64,000 bases of DNA from Chamaelirium japonicum (taxonomy: Eukaryota > Streptophyta > Magnoliopsida > Liliales > Melanthiaceae), in assembly GCA_947650365.1 (NCBI GenBank), contig OX393552.1, forward strand, positions 17,226,775 through 17,290,774. Direction: 5' to 3'. The notes beneath the pieces were generated by a model. That model searched no databases and was not told where the DNA came from. It saw only the letters and a list, made by a program, of their open reading frames with translations. Within the stretch, counting starts at the first letter, position 1; the number at the start of each line of letters is the position of its first letter. Shown piece by piece: positions 20,855 to 33,411 of this stretch. The position numbers and the translations under genes are program-made.

Positions 20855-20995
20855 ATCACGGTTATACCAAAGTTTTTCTCCAAGTTCATCCCATTATGTC
20901 TCACCAATCAAGGGATACCAGTTGTCCACTCCATGTGGAGTTGTCCCGCTAGGTTGTCGCTCAATTTGTTCAAATAGCATTACTCACTAGTATAT

Positions 20996-23025
20996 GAGGT
21001 TTTTCCCACAACTGCCCAAACTCGCACCTATTAGTAGAAATAGGCTTGGTTGCTTTTTGCATTACTTTTCTAGCCCTCAACACGTGCCGAATGTCACTTC
21101 TGAACAGTTGTTACATTTTTGTGACCGATTTACCCTTAAAGACTAAACAAAATAAATAAAAAGTATGTTCATCTTCTCCGTTTGAATTTTTTCTCGCTTC
21201 AACTGCCTCTCGTCACCGGAGTTCGTTGGGATGATGTTATTTTTCATCCCCAACGTCTTTACATAGCGTAAAATATTTTCTGAGTCATTGTCGTCGAACC
21301 GGTGGCGAGAGGACGGTGGCCAGTGACGGTGGTAGGCGGTAAGAAATGAGAGGTAGAAATAAGAGCCGGAGGCAAGTTTGGCACGGTATACCTTTTTCAT
21401 TTCTCATTAGAATTTAGTGATTTTGGAGGCATTGCAATCCTCGGGTGATCCTCTACGAGATTATTTAGAGACGAGGATAAAATGAAGTCAGTACATCCAG
21501 TAGTTTTTAATGAAAGATTTGATGGATGTAATATAAAATTAGTGAAAAAAATGGAAGAAATGAAAGTCGGAGACAAGTTCGGCATAACTAACGTCTTATT
21601 AGCCACCACCCATTGTCATCGCCGCTGGCTACCACCCTCGCTGCCCCATTAGCCACCGCAGGTGCTTGCCGACGGGGCGACGGAGACGGTCAACCAGTGG
21701 TCGGTGGCCGCCACCACCGACTGGATGGCGTCATCGGCAAGATGTGTCCTCTAGTGGTCGATGACGACGGGTACATTAGTGAAGATGCACCGGAGCATCA
21801 ATAAGGATGCGTCGGCGCATAAATGAAGATGCACCGGTGCATTAGTGAAGATGCATCGGCACATTGGTGAAGATGCTCTAACGCATCAGTGAAGATGCTC
21901 CGGCGCATTCTATTGCAGCTTGCAGTGAAATGCTCCGGCAAATTCTACTGTGTCACGCAGTGAAATGCACCGGTGCATTCTACTACGTCCCGCAATGAAA
22001 GGCAATGGCGCATTCTTCTGCGGCAACAAAGTAAAATGCATGGGAGATAAAAATAAGAGTCGAAGGTAAGTTCGACATGATGTAACTTATTCGTTTCACA
22101 TCGGAATTTAGTGATTTCGGAGGCATTGCGATCCTCGGGTGATTCTCTGTGAGATCGTCCAAATTTGAGCATAAAATGAAGTCTACACCATCGGTAGCTT
22201 TCAATGGAAGATTGGATGGATGCAATATAAAAATAGTAAGCAAGAAGGAAAAAATGGGATATGGAAATGAGATTTGGAGGCAAGTTCAGCACGACACAGC
22301 GACGGCAGGTTGTGGTGGCATCCCCATTGGGTTCATCCCATGGCCCAATCATAGCCATTGAAATACACACACATAATGCGTTGATGCATCAGTAAAATGC
22401 ATCGGTGCGCATGATGCATCAGTGTATCAGTAAAATGCACCGGTGTATCAGTGAAATGCGCCGACGCACAGACACATCAGTGAAATGATATGAAGTATTA
22501 ATATTTCACTGATGCGCCGACCCATGTGCGCCAGAAGCATTTCACGGTGGCCGACACCCCATCAGCCACCACTCACTGCCATCGCCGCCGGCCACCACCC
22601 CACGCTGCCCCATCGGCCACTCACAGTGGCCGATGGGACGACGACGGCGGGCAATCGGTGGAGGTGGTGGCTGACAACAACGGCGGTGGGAGGTGCTCGT
22701 CGGTGGTTGACGGCGGTAGGCGGGTGACGACGGCCAATGGTGGGCTGCAGTCGGTTGTGGTATTGGCATCCCTCGAGAATTAATCCCATGGTCCAGAAAT
22801 GGGATGCACCACGTCTCTTCCTAAAACGTCAGTAATCGAAAGAGTAGACATGATCATGAGTGAAACATAGTCAAATCCCTTTGAAATAAGGAGTGAAGCC
22901 TTTTTATAAGTCTTAGGAGTACTTTAATCCAAAATAAAAAGAAATGATCAAAAAATAATACAAAAAAAAATTGAGTCTATTTCCAGCAATAGGACAGAGT
23001 TGGGAGCCATTTTGGGAAAAACCTC
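20996..23025. mobile_element. Mutator-like element, non-autonomous, copy 1 (2030 bp)
   Basis: Termini GAGGTTTTTCCCA... and ...TGGGAAAAACCTC form imperfect inverted repeats extending about 80 bp. Flanks CTAGTATAT (20987-20995) and CTAGAATAT (23026-23034) are a 9-bp target duplication with one mismatch, the Mutator hallmark. Inside are degenerate ~22-bp repeats built on 'gtgaaatgcaccggtgcatt' (21780-22010 and 22370-22510) and GC-rich 'ggtggccgacgacg' segments. No transposase frame is visible. It shares ends and parts of the interior with 56151-59008. Confidence 0.85.
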
Positions 23026-23034
23026 CTAGAATAT

Positions 23035-23687
23035 TAGCCAACTGTTCCGTTATCGGCTGCAGTAGATGGATTTGTGTATTTGTGTGTCCTCCACCACTAA
23101 ATTGTGTGTGCCACACTGCCACTTCGGGCTAAAATACATTTCTCTGTATTTAAATATGGCTGTGAATCGTCAGGGAATGTTGTGGACTGCCGGGTACGGG
23201 AACCTTCGTGCGGTTTTTTTTATATTTTTATCACTATGGTGGGGCCGTGTGGGATGCACCAAGTATCAAGTACCAACCTCCCCATTCTGGTCCCAGATGG
23301 GTAGAGATTCTGGGACTAAGAATCAAAACAATGTTTGCTGGGCCCATCTAAACAAACCGTGGATAAATTTTAGAGTCAACATGGATGGATGGATAGGAAA
23401 AGAGTTCAGATCTCCTCCAGTTGGTCGGCTCTGGTCGGTGGGCTTGACTCGCATCACAGTTGCATGCAGTCAGCTGGAATATGATCCATTTTCGAATCGC
23501 CATCCATCGTTTAGCTGTGATGCACCCCAGGCCCACTGACAGGGCCAATCGAGCAAAGGAGCCCTGAACTCATGAGAAGAGTATATAGCATTGGGGTTTT
23601 GGCGTGTAAAAGTCAATATCCGACAGTGGCACATCAACAATTTCGTACGGGAAAAATTGAGCTTGCTTGGACGAAATCGGGACAAGT
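23035..23687. other. No gene recognised
   Basis: Unique-looking sequence between the Mutator-like element and the dispersed repeat. Short frames on both strands (up to 157 codons at 23066-23539) have no recognisable motif. Confidence 0.4.
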
Positions 23688-25128
23688 TCTGCGAACAAAA
23701 CAGCAAAAAAGTAGCCCGGGCGACTTTGTGCTAGTTGACGCGTACAGGGTTGCGGGTCGGAGGAGATTTTGAATCCTTTTGCCATGTGTTTGCTCTCCTT
23801 TAAAAGAAGAGTTATGGGTGGCTTTAAGGTTTGTACGAAATTGTTTACGCGGCTAAGTGAGAAGAGATGTAGCTTGTGAGGGAGAAGATAATGAGAGAAT
23901 GTTGGAAAAAGATCCGAAGTCCGAAGACGAAGACCCGAATCTGGACCCGGCCAAACCCAGCAGCCAACACCCAACCCGATTGGCACCCTTGGGGCACCCA
24001 GGGCAAAATTGCGCGGCAGTTTTTCTAAAGGTGGCACCCTTACGACGCCGTTGGAGCTCCCGGCGCGAAGTTGAACGGCTTGTGACCTTTTCGTATGGGT
24101 TTTTCCTTTGTTTTTGGGTTGGTTTGGACCATCGGATAGGTTTTTTGTTGTGGGATGATATGAGAATCTATTCTTAGTATATAAAGGAATAGATCTAGGA
24201 TTTTTATGAGGGAGATCATTATTTTGTTTAGGAGGAGAGACTAGATCGAGAGTCGTTGTTGGGGGTTCTCATTGGAGGGTTCGAGGAACCGTTGTACCGA
24301 CCCACTATGAAGTTTCCCTATGCACTCATGAGTAACTCAAGAGGGGGGAGGGGGGGAGAGGAATTCAACCCACAACCTCCTCATCAAAGCATAAGTTGCT
24401 TACCAACTCCCCTATCCCCTGGTGGGTTCCAAGAACATTGCAGTGTTACTTGTGCTCGTTGCAATGAGACGAGTGCTCGTGCTTGTTTACGGCTAGGTGA
24501 GCTCTTCGACCATTACAATGGTTTGGAGCGCACGGCAATCACACGGAGAACTCACATAGAATTGTGTGAAAGAGAGCCTCAAGCACAAAGAAAGGAAAGT
24601 ACCGGGAGGACAATGGTGGTACGGGTTGCAGGTTAGCCATCTCCACAAAGGACATTGACCATAGTGAAGAGGGATAGAACTCCAAGGGTATCCATTTTTA
24701 TAGTGGTTCGCCCATCTATATAGAGCTGCCTCGATCGACCCCGGTAGCTCCAAGGGGCCGTGGGTGTGCGGTCTATGTGCCAATGTGCAGATTCATGGTG
24801 CACCCGAGCACCACTGCCAAAGCCAATTAGGCATGGGGTTGGTGGTCATTGTCGCCGCCCCTCATGCGCCCTGGCTTGGACTATGGTGGCTTACTGTCAA
24901 TGATCCTTTCGCACCGATCTTGATCTTGCAGATGTCCGGGATGAACAAGACTTCTTCTAATCCGGAAAGGAACCTAAACCGAAGACAGATAGAACATAAT
25001 CGGGAGCCGGCACCGATGAATTAGATTGTTGGTTTGATCTAGGTTGCAATTCATAATCGCATTGATACCATGTTATTTTTCAAGAATATGAATCGCAAAG
25101 CTTGGATCAAAAGAATACTTTTGTCTCA
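23688..25128. repeat. Dispersed ~1.4-kb repeat, copy A (uninterrupted)
   Basis: From 'gaacaaaacagc' to 'aagaatacttttgtctc' this matches 26391-29740, where the second copy is split by a solo LTR. A TATA-like string (agtatataaagg, ~24176) lies on the plus strand. On the minus strand TGGTATCAATGC (near 25068) resembles an initiator-tRNA primer-binding site (usual TGGTATCAGAGC). It may be part of a Copia-type or LARD element in minus orientation, but no LTR pair or coding domain was found. Frames such as 24493-24783 recur in both copies only because the DNA does. Confidence 0.75.
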
Positions 25129-25218
25129 CCAATCCACCTCCTGCCCTCCCCCCCCCCGGCTTCCCCTCCGGCCGTCCACCTCTTGCCCTGCGCACCAACT
25201 CCCTTGTGCGTTCCCTCC

Positions 25219-25221
<3 letters not shown>

Positions 25222-25301
<80 letters not shown>
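25222..25301. repeat. (CT)n microsatellite
   Basis: About 40 uninterrupted CT units, flanked by C-rich sequence (cccccccccggc at 25150). Confidence 0.95.
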
Positions 25302-25303
<2 letters not shown>

Positions 25304-26212
25304 TGCGCGTGATCCCTCCGGTCTCTCTCCCTTGCGATTACAAGCCCTCTTCTCTGTTCGATCACAGCCGTTCGCACGATTTTGCCCTCTGCCCGCCTCC
25401 CCTCTGTGCACAAAATTTTATGCAGACCTCGGTCAAGCCGATTCGATTCGATCCGATCATAGCTGTTCGCAGATTTTGTGCAGACCTCGGCGGGATGACA
25501 TCCCCTCTGCGCGCTCTCAGACGTCTTCCCCTCTCCACGTCGACCCTGTCTCCGATGTGCCTCCTACGCCCTATGCTTGTGCTCTACCGTTGTCTACGCC
25601 CAACGCTCTACCGGCCCGCCTATGCCTTGGCGATCAGCTTCTCTCCCTCTGGCGTCTCTCTCCTTAGCCGTTGTCTTATCCTCTTATTCTCTTTTTCCGA
25701 TCATGATATCCTATCAGAGCTTTGACCCTATTTTTTCTCCTTAGTCGCACAGACCCTCTGATCTTCTCTTTTCAGCCACTCTTCTGCCGGCTCTCGGATC
25801 CTTTTTTCTCCCTCGTCTGTGATGATTGAGATCTTCTACGAGGTGTCAAGTGCTTGCTTTCGGCCGAGTGCTTGCCTCATATGAGGCCTCACACATCCAC
25901 ACATTTCTTAGCCAATCTCTCTCCTTTCGGCCTCCTTCATTGTCGGCTTCCATCACCATCAGTTTCCTCAGCTCTGATCATTAGTGATCATTACCAGTTG
26001 CTCGGTTGACCTGCTTACGGGTTGGTCGGGTTTCCCCAGTTATCCTGCTTGTAGGTCAATCGGGTTTCCATGATGACTTGCTTGCAGGTCCCCCTGGCAC
26101 TATTTTTACTTTACTAAATAAAAATAAAATATTTGATGTTATCTCTTTTATCTCTTTTTCGTTTTTTTATTAAGCAAACTGATGTCGGTTTATACCTTAC
26201 ATCAGTTTGACT
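25302..26212. other. CT-rich then AT-rich non-coding stretch
   Basis: Pyrimidine-rich sequence resembling a leader or promoter-type repeat, then AT-rich DNA. No supported gene. Frames in 25102-25725 are driven by the CT tract. A short inverted repeat AAACTGATGT...ACATCAGTTT occurs near 26177-26209. Confidence 0.4.
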
Positions 26213-26385
26213 TAGATATAGAGTTAATATTAGTCTCACCTTAGTTGCGGTATTGCAATGCTGTGCGTTCCCTCCTTGTATTATCTCATATGTATTACAT
26301 AAGACTACCTCTTCTTATATAAGGAGAGAACGCACACCATTGCAATACCACAACTAAGGTGGGACTAATAGTAACTATATATCTA
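26213..26385. mobile_element. Palindromic MITE-like element (173 bp)
   Basis: Two ~69-bp arms facing each other: the left starts tagatatagagttaatatta and carries ccttagttgcggtattgc; the reverse complement of the right starts tagatatatagttactatta and carries ccttagttgtggtattgc. A loop of ~35 bp separates them. A TATATAAG sits in the right arm. Transcribed, it would fold into one long imperfect hairpin. Confidence 0.75.
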
Positions 26386-26390
26386 ATATC

Positions 26391-29300
26391 TACGAACAAA
26401 ACAGCGGAAAAGTCACCCGAGCGACTCGGTGCTAGTTGGCGCGTATAGGCCTGCGGGTTGGAGGCGGTTTTGAATCCTTTTTGCCATGTGTTTGCTCCCC
26501 TTTAAGAGGAGAGTCATGAGTGGATTTAAGAATGTTATTTATGATGGCTACATGAGAAGAGATATAACTTGTGAAAAAGAAGAGAATGAAAGAATGTTGG
26601 AGAAAGATCTGTAGTCCAAAGACAAAGACCCGAATCCGGACCCAACCAAACACCGCAGCAAACACCCAGCCCAATTGGCACCCTTGAGGCACCCAGGGAA
26701 AAATTGCGTGGTAGTGAGCGGTCTGTGACCTTTTTGCATGGTTTCTTTCTTTGTTTTTGGGTTTGTTTGGACCATTGGATGGGTTTTTGGTTGTGGGATT
26801 GTATGAAAATTTATTCTTAGTATATAAAAGATTAGATCTAGGGTTTTTCTGAGGGAGATCATTATTTTGTTTAAGAGGAGAGATTGGATCGAGAGTCGTC
26901 GTTGTGGGTTCTGATGAGAGGGTTCGAGGAACCATTGTACTAACCCAAATATGAAGTTTCCCTATATACTCATGGGTAACTTGAGGGGGGGGGGAGGATT
27001 CAACCCACAACCTCCGCATCAAAGCATAAGTTGCTTACCCCCCTATCCCCCTGGTGGGTTCCAAGAACATTGCAGTGTTACGTGTGCTCGTTGCAATGAG
27101 ACAAGTGCTTGTGCTTGTTTGCGGCAAGGTGAGCTATTCGACCATTACAGTTGTTTGGAGCGCACAGTAATCACACATAGAGCTCACATAGAATTGCATG
27201 AAAGAGAGACCCAAGCTCAAAGAAAGAAAAGTACCAGGAGAATGGTGGTACGGGTTGTTAGGTCTCCTTATGTTTCCATTAGTTTTTAGCGACTTAAACA
27301 AACCTACTTTACCGGTGTAATAAGTAGCAGTGAGCTAAAGTCGGGAGGGTAGAGCTATGTTTGGCTCTGTTGTGATAAAGAAGTACCGTTGCAGTCAAAA
27401 TAACCACTATCATCATCTTCCACCATGCTCAGTCATGGAATGTACATTTCTAACCCTTTAGAAAAAGACTTTGCTCGGATAATTAGGGTTTGGGTGTATG
27501 ACTAGCTAAACATACACATTCACTTAGTTTCGTTCGATCTTTTTTATCGCTTGCATGCAAGTTCATTACAGTTAAAATGTTAAAGATGTATGGGCATTTA
27601 TTTTAAACTAGAAGTGACAATATGGGCATGTTGGACTTTTATGTTTTATCTCGTTCGGAACAAGGACCATTGCCCTACACTTAGTCTATGTTTAGTAGGC
27701 TAGTCGTGCGCATGAATGTGACTTAGTTTAGAGGTGGGCAAAGGTCCTCTCCGTGAGACCAAAGTCGTGCACACCACTTTGCCTTAGAATTTTTTTAGCT
27801 CAAATATGTGTGCTTGTTGACTAAACTTGTGCACACGACTTTTACAAGTCGTGCTCACAATCCTAGTCGGCCACACACGTACTATTTGATTTCCACCTTA
27901 GCCCCCACATGGGACGGTCCTATAGCACGATGACACGTTAGAAAGTCATATGCACGACTTTAAAGTCGTGCGCACGATCGGATCTAGAATATACTAGACG
28001 GGTTAATTCAGTAGACTTAACCAATCTACTTGTTACACGTGTTGGTCGTGCACACGACTTGGCTGAGATAAACTCTTATAGATAAGAGCTTCTCCTTTGG
28101 TCTTAGCCATCGACCTAAAGGCTCTTTTGAGCTATAAATAGTCCACCCCTACACCCTTCAACTACTAATGAGTTTTTGCATTAGGAGAGAAATTAGAAGA
28201 GAGCTTTTAAGTTAGTGAGATCATCCTTAAACTCCATCTCCTCTCTTCTTTACCTTCTCCTCCTTTCTTCAACCTTCTATCCAAGATCAAATCTATGGAG
28301 GTTGGACTCATACTCATGCTTTTGTATGGTCTCTTGAGTGTCTTCCAACACCTTGAGATCATACAAAGTAGAGAGGCAAAGCTAGCTAAGGATCTATGGT
28401 GTCATTCAACACCTAGATCTAGAACTAGTCTTTGGGGTTTTTTGTAGATTAAGGTCTTTGAAGTTATTAGGCTTAGAAGCATTCATCTAAAGTCTCGAAA
28501 GATATCAAGATCACCTTCTACTTTAGCCATTTCTTAGATCCAAGTGTTTGTTTCTATTTTTCATTTGATTTCCCCCACTTCAATTTGCACATACCGAGTG
28601 TGTTCCCATCGCCGTGTGGAAGGCTCTTACGAGAGCGCTCTGTGATGCTGTTCATGTCGAGCACCCATAGCGACACTGCTCGCTTTGGGGACCGGCCTCT
28701 TTTGGAGTGGAAGCAAGCGAATAAGAGGAGTGAAGAAGCAGGCACAAAAGTCAGCTCAAGTTTAGCACCTATGAAGTAAGAGCGTCGTCTCTACTTCACC
28801 ATCGTCGTGGGTCACGAACCTAGGGGGCTAAAGGCACCTATGAAGTGAGAGCACCGTCTCTACTTCACCGAAGATGAGGGTCGCGGACCTAGGGGGCTAA
28901 GGGATAATCTCTATGTAGTCACTTTTAGATTGCTTGTAACCTTGTTTGCTACTTCATTAGGGAAGCTAGATCCCTCTGTGTGAAGGGTCTAGGACCGGTT
29001 TCGAACGAGGGTGGTTTTCATCCCAATTAAGGGTTTCTACCTTGTATATGCTCTTTAGTGTCATGTCTTGTTGATCATAACTTATAACTTCCATTAATTT
29101 TAGATTGTGCGTTCTAACCCGTGCTTGCATCTGTCCGTTGTGGGGCACACCAACTAGTTTCGTCTAGTTGGTCATATAGTGCACGGTGTATAGTTAGTGA
29201 AGCATAGCCTAGCTAAGGTATTAAGAAAATTTCATGGGTTGCAGTTTAGCTTTCTCCACAAAGGACATGGACCATAGTGAAGTGGACTAGAACTCCAAGG

Positions 29301-29740
29301 ATATCCATTTATATAGTGGTTCGGCCATATATATAGGGCTGCCCCGATCGACCCCGGCAGCTCTGAGGGGCCGCGAGCGTGCAGCCTATGTGCCAATGTC
29401 CAGGTCCATGGTGCATCCGAGCACCACTGCCAAAGCCAATCAGGCATGGGGTTAAGTGGTCATTGTTGTCGCCCCTCATGCGCCCTGGTTCGGACTACAA
29501 TAGCTTACTATCAATTATCCTTCCGCACTGATCTTGATCTAGCAGATATCCGGGATGAACACGACTTCTTCTAATAGGGAAATGAACATAAACCGAAGAC
29601 AAATAGAACATAATCGGGAGCCGGCACCGAAGAATTAGACAGCTGGTTTGATCTAGGTTGCAATTCATAACCGCATTGATACCATAATATTTTTCAAGAA
29701 TATGAATCGCAAAGCTTGGATCAAAAGAATACTATTGTCT
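26391..29740. repeat. Dispersed ~1.4-kb repeat, copy B, interrupted
   Basis: Left part 26391-27255 and right part 29235-29740 together match copy A at 23688-25128, in the same orientation. The break corresponds to one point in copy A (within 'ggtacgggttgcagg', about 24615-24630) and is filled by a 1979-bp solo LTR. Confidence 0.8.
27256..29234. mobile_element. Solo LTR, 1979 bp
   Basis: It begins TGTTAGGTCTCC and ends AAAATTTCA, a TG...CA boundary pair. Flanks are CGGGT (27251-27255) and TGGGT (29235-29239), a 5-bp duplication with one C/T change; copy A of the host repeat shows the empty site. A TATA box, CTATAAATA at 28132, supports plus orientation. No second LTR or internal domain was found, so it is best read as a solo LTR. 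The family is not assigned. Confidence 0.7.
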
Positions 29741-29884
29741 CGATGACAAATAACTTAAGAGCGATGAACAAACCAGAAGAGATGGTTTCCACTATACTGA
29801 AGCAATCCACAGATATTGAAGGTAGGTTCTCATTCTCGACAAAACATGTGGCTACTTAATTTCTTACATAGGGGGGCATCCACC

Positions 29885-30324
<440 letters not shown>

Positions 30325-30726
30325 ATTTCACTACGAATGGATAACGAGAGCCGTTCGATACAAACATAAGAGGCGGTTAGAAAATCTTATGACCAAGAGC
30401 TCTTTGCATTGGGTAGTTATACACCATCCCTTTTCGTCCGTATCTACAAGTTTCTGTGCTTCTCTCTCAACTGTTGCTTGCATCACGGATGGATAGCAAC
30501 GGTTCCAGATACATCACAACTTCCGTGCTTACAAGTCATTTGCTCGGGATTCGCTGTCTCTCATCACAACGGGTCCGGTCCTTCCGAATGCTCTCTTCTC
30601 TCTGTCTCTCTCGATCGGAGCCCATCTCAAGACAAATGGATGATGTGATTGTATGCCACGTCAAACAGACATCAAAGAGATTGTGATCATATGCCACTCC
30701 TCACCCCGATCCGATCTGCACGTCCC

Positions 30727-30771
<45 letters not shown>

Positions 30772-31059
30772 CGATCCCGATCTCTCTCCATGATTCTCTC
30801 AATCTCTCTCCACGATCCCTCTGTTTCTCTCTCAATCTCTCTCCATGATCCGATCTACATGATCTCTCTCCACGATCCGATCTCTCCCGCCTGGCCCGAT
30901 CTCCACGATAGGCCGAGGTTGCAAGAGAGAGAGAGAGGAAGCAGGGAGATGGAGAAAGAGAGGAGAGAAAAGAGAGAGAGATGGCTAATAAGAGAGAAAG
31001 GATCTGGAGCTCCCTGTTGTTGTTGATGCTGTTGCAATAGGCACCGAGAGGGGGGCTCG

Positions 31060-31300
31060 ATCGTGCCCCGCCCGACTGCCACCGCCTCCTCCACTGCTGC
31101 GTCCTTGAGGATCCGAAAGCACGCCTCCAAGATACTCGGCTCCGCCGCGTGCCCTCTCTCCTGGCTCTCCTCCCCGCCGCCGCTGCCGCCGGCGACGGCG
31201 GCCTCGCACAGTCCCGCCATGAAGCTGCTGCTGCGGTCGAATGAGTGCCAGATCAACCGGTCCCCGTGGGATGTAACGCCCTTCCCGTTGTCGAGCTCGA
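31060..31300 (-). pseudogene. Possible coding fragment, unrecognised
   Basis: Minus-strand frame reading LELDNGKGVTSHGDRLIWHS, then FDRSSSFMAGLCEAAVAGG, and continuing to about EACFRILKDAAVEEAV. It opens right after an in-frame TAG that also ends a possible acceptor (GGACCTAG|GGG). The composition looks like a GC-rich plant exon and the segment is flanked by CT/GA tracts as 5' leaders are. I do not recognise the family and the frame runs on into GA-repeat text. It could be chance. Confidence 0.2.
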
Positions 31301-31340
31301 GCCCCTAGGTCCGATCCCCATCCCCATCAACCAAGGTTGG

Positions 31341-31406
<66 letters not shown>

Positions 31407-31978
31407 GTGTGTGTGTGTGTGCGTAGGTCACTGTGTGTGTGTTTTTTTCGTTCCTCAGATCATTCATCAATGGAAGAAAAGGAAGAGAGAGTAGCCGATC
31501 GACAATCGCAGTCCGTCCGTCCACCCATGTTGGAACCCCTCTCCCCCCGCTCTCTCTCTCTTTCTCTACTAGAAGTTTTAAATTTTTAAGCTTATTACAT
31601 ATTTTTTTTCCATACCTGTAGCCCGATCGATGCCTGCAGCCCATGAGCTTGGTGGGGCTTCTGCTGAGGTTTCATGCTCCATTCAATATTTGTTTCCACG
31701 TACAGAGTTCCATTCAATCCATTGCTCTAAAATTTTTGGTCTAATTATCTCACCTATCTTTTATCTTGACTTCAATTACTACAATGCATAACAAAAAAAT
31801 AAAAGGACTTCCACTGTGTTTGATTTTTTCATTTTATTTCGCTTGCTAAAATAACAAAGGAAATTAAACTGCATTTAAAGAATTTATGCAGAAATGAATT
31901 TCTGCAGAAATTGTTTTCTTTATTTTATTAGTGGTAGTTTTGTATTTATCGGGATTTTGAGTCTAATTATCTCAGGTA

Positions 31979-32122
31979 TTGGCATTTTGAATCGGATTTT
32001 GAAATTGACATTTTGAAATGAAAATCCGATTTCAAAATTGCCAAGATTTGAAACGAAATTGGCATTTTGAAATTGCCAAGATTTTGAAATTGCTAAGATT
32101 TCAAAAGCCGATTCAAAATGCT
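31979..32122. repeat. AT-rich nested inverted repeats
   Basis: Repeated 'ggcattttgaaattgccaag' text in both orientations, with outer arms 'ggcattttgaatcggattttg' related to the reverse complement of 'aaaagccgattcaaaatgc'. Probably the remains of a small palindromic element. Confidence 0.55.
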
Positions 32123-32635
32123 CGGGTATTTTTTAACTCGATTTGAAGGGAAGGAGTAGGAAGAGAGCAATGTTGTCTTCTTTTCTATTTTTTCCCCGCT
32201 TGAAGGGAAGGAGGAAGACATATTTATCCACAATGCACCGCCAAGTTTCTTTCTCCATCCAACTTTTGGTTGCCAACTTGATGTGGCGCCCGATCATTGC
32301 CGCCTGTTTGCCTGATAGTTGGGACTAAGTGCAATTCATCAAGATGGATGCAACAAAGGGCTGTGATCGTGCCACCTCATGGTGGCAAGGCCGGGAAAGA
32401 AGCAATTAGGAGATGTGAAGGAATATATCCATTGAATGAAACCATATATTCACTGTATATTCACTGTATTCATCTTCACTGTATTCATTGTTCCATTCTT
32501 CACTGTATTCACTGTATATTCATCTCCACTGTATTTGTTGGGGGTAGCTGAAACTCGCCCAGGAGTTCGCCCCCCCGTGCTCACCAAATCATCTTGACAG
32601 GGAGCGAGATCCACATTGGGCTGAAGGGGCCCTAG

Positions 32636-32990
32636 GCAAAGAGCTCGCTCAGGAGCTCGCCCAAGCACGCTCAGGAGCTCGATCAAGCTCGCGCAGGAGC
32701 TCGCCTAAGCTCGCTCAGGAGCTCGCCAAAGCTCGCTCAGGAGCTCGCCCAAGCTCGCGCAATAGCTCGCCCAAGCACGCTCAGGAGCTCGATCAAGCTC
32801 GCGTTGGAGCTCGCCTAAGCTCGCTCAGGAGCTCGCCAAAGCACGCTCAGGAGCTTGCCAAAGCTCGCTCAGGAACTCACCAAAGCTCGCTCAGGAACTC
32901 ACCAAAGCTCGCTCAGGAGCTCGCCCAAGCTCGCTCAGGAGCTCGCCCAAGCTCGCGCAATAGCTCGCCAAGCTCGCACGAGAATTCGCT
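32636..32990 (+). repeat. 22-bp minisatellite in element 2 LTR
   Basis: About 16 units of gagctcgccnaagctcgctc plus 'ag', with variants gatcaag, gcctaag and gcgcaat. The 3' LTR has a shorter array at 46240-46530. Each unit has two GAGCTC/AGCTCG palindromic cores. Confidence 0.9.
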
Positions 32991-33404
32991 TGCAGTGGCA
33001 GCGGGAGTTAGACCGTCATGCATACAAAGACACCGGCATTGCAGACGTCCCAAGCTCACTCAGGACGAGCTCGCCCTGGCTTCCCACCTGAGGTCGCCCG
33101 CAATAGGGCAGCATGAAGGGCTGCCAGGTGTCGAAATCCCACAGAAGCTACGTGGACAAACGTCCATGGAAGCCCGCCCTAGTCAGTTTGAGACCGCCCA
33201 GACTTGAACAGTCCAGAATAACCACCTGGCAGCAACAAGAAAGATGCTCTCCCCCACTCAAACCGCCTGGCAGGCTCGACGACAAAGAATGTCAGGGGCG
33301 TGAGTTCCAAGGATCGTCAGAGACCCACGCGAGCCAGAACATGGGGGTCTAGAAGGCTCTGGAAAGAATCTCCACGTGTCGGGCAACGGTAGGTCGCCAA
33401 TGTC

Positions 33405-33411
33405 TATAAAT
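33405..33411 (+). promoter_or_regulatory. TATA box of element 2 LTR
   Basis: TATAAAT preceded by a CACGTG-containing stretch (33373) and CCAATG (33398). The copy in the 3' LTR is at 46954-46960. Confidence 0.7.

Larger units (their letters stand above)
2979..20986. mobile_element. Long-armed inverted-repeat (foldback, hAT-like) element, split by the Tat retrotransposon
   Basis: The left arm (about 2979-3090 and 3375-3450) matches the reverse complement of the right arm (about 3590-3627 plus 20855-20986). Left tip ACAGTATTGCTAGTTGAAC pairs with right tip TGAGTAATGCTATTTGAAC (reverse complement), followed by matching GGGACAAC.. and TTTGGTATAAC.GTGAT blocks. Flanks are CTAGAATA (2971-2978) and CTAGTATA (20987-20994), an 8-bp target duplication with one mismatch, which suggests a hAT-type MITE. 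Removing the retrotransposon leaves about 780 bp. A 285-bp GC-rich segment (3090-3375) interrupts the left arm and resembles sequence inside the Mutator-like element at 22300-22770. No transposase is present. The arms are clear; the superfamily is inference. Confidence 0.6.

Noticed and set aside
24176-24190. TATA box of a gene in the dispersed repeat
   Set aside because: It is in both repeat copies, with no coding frame downstream and an opposing primer-site-like motif.
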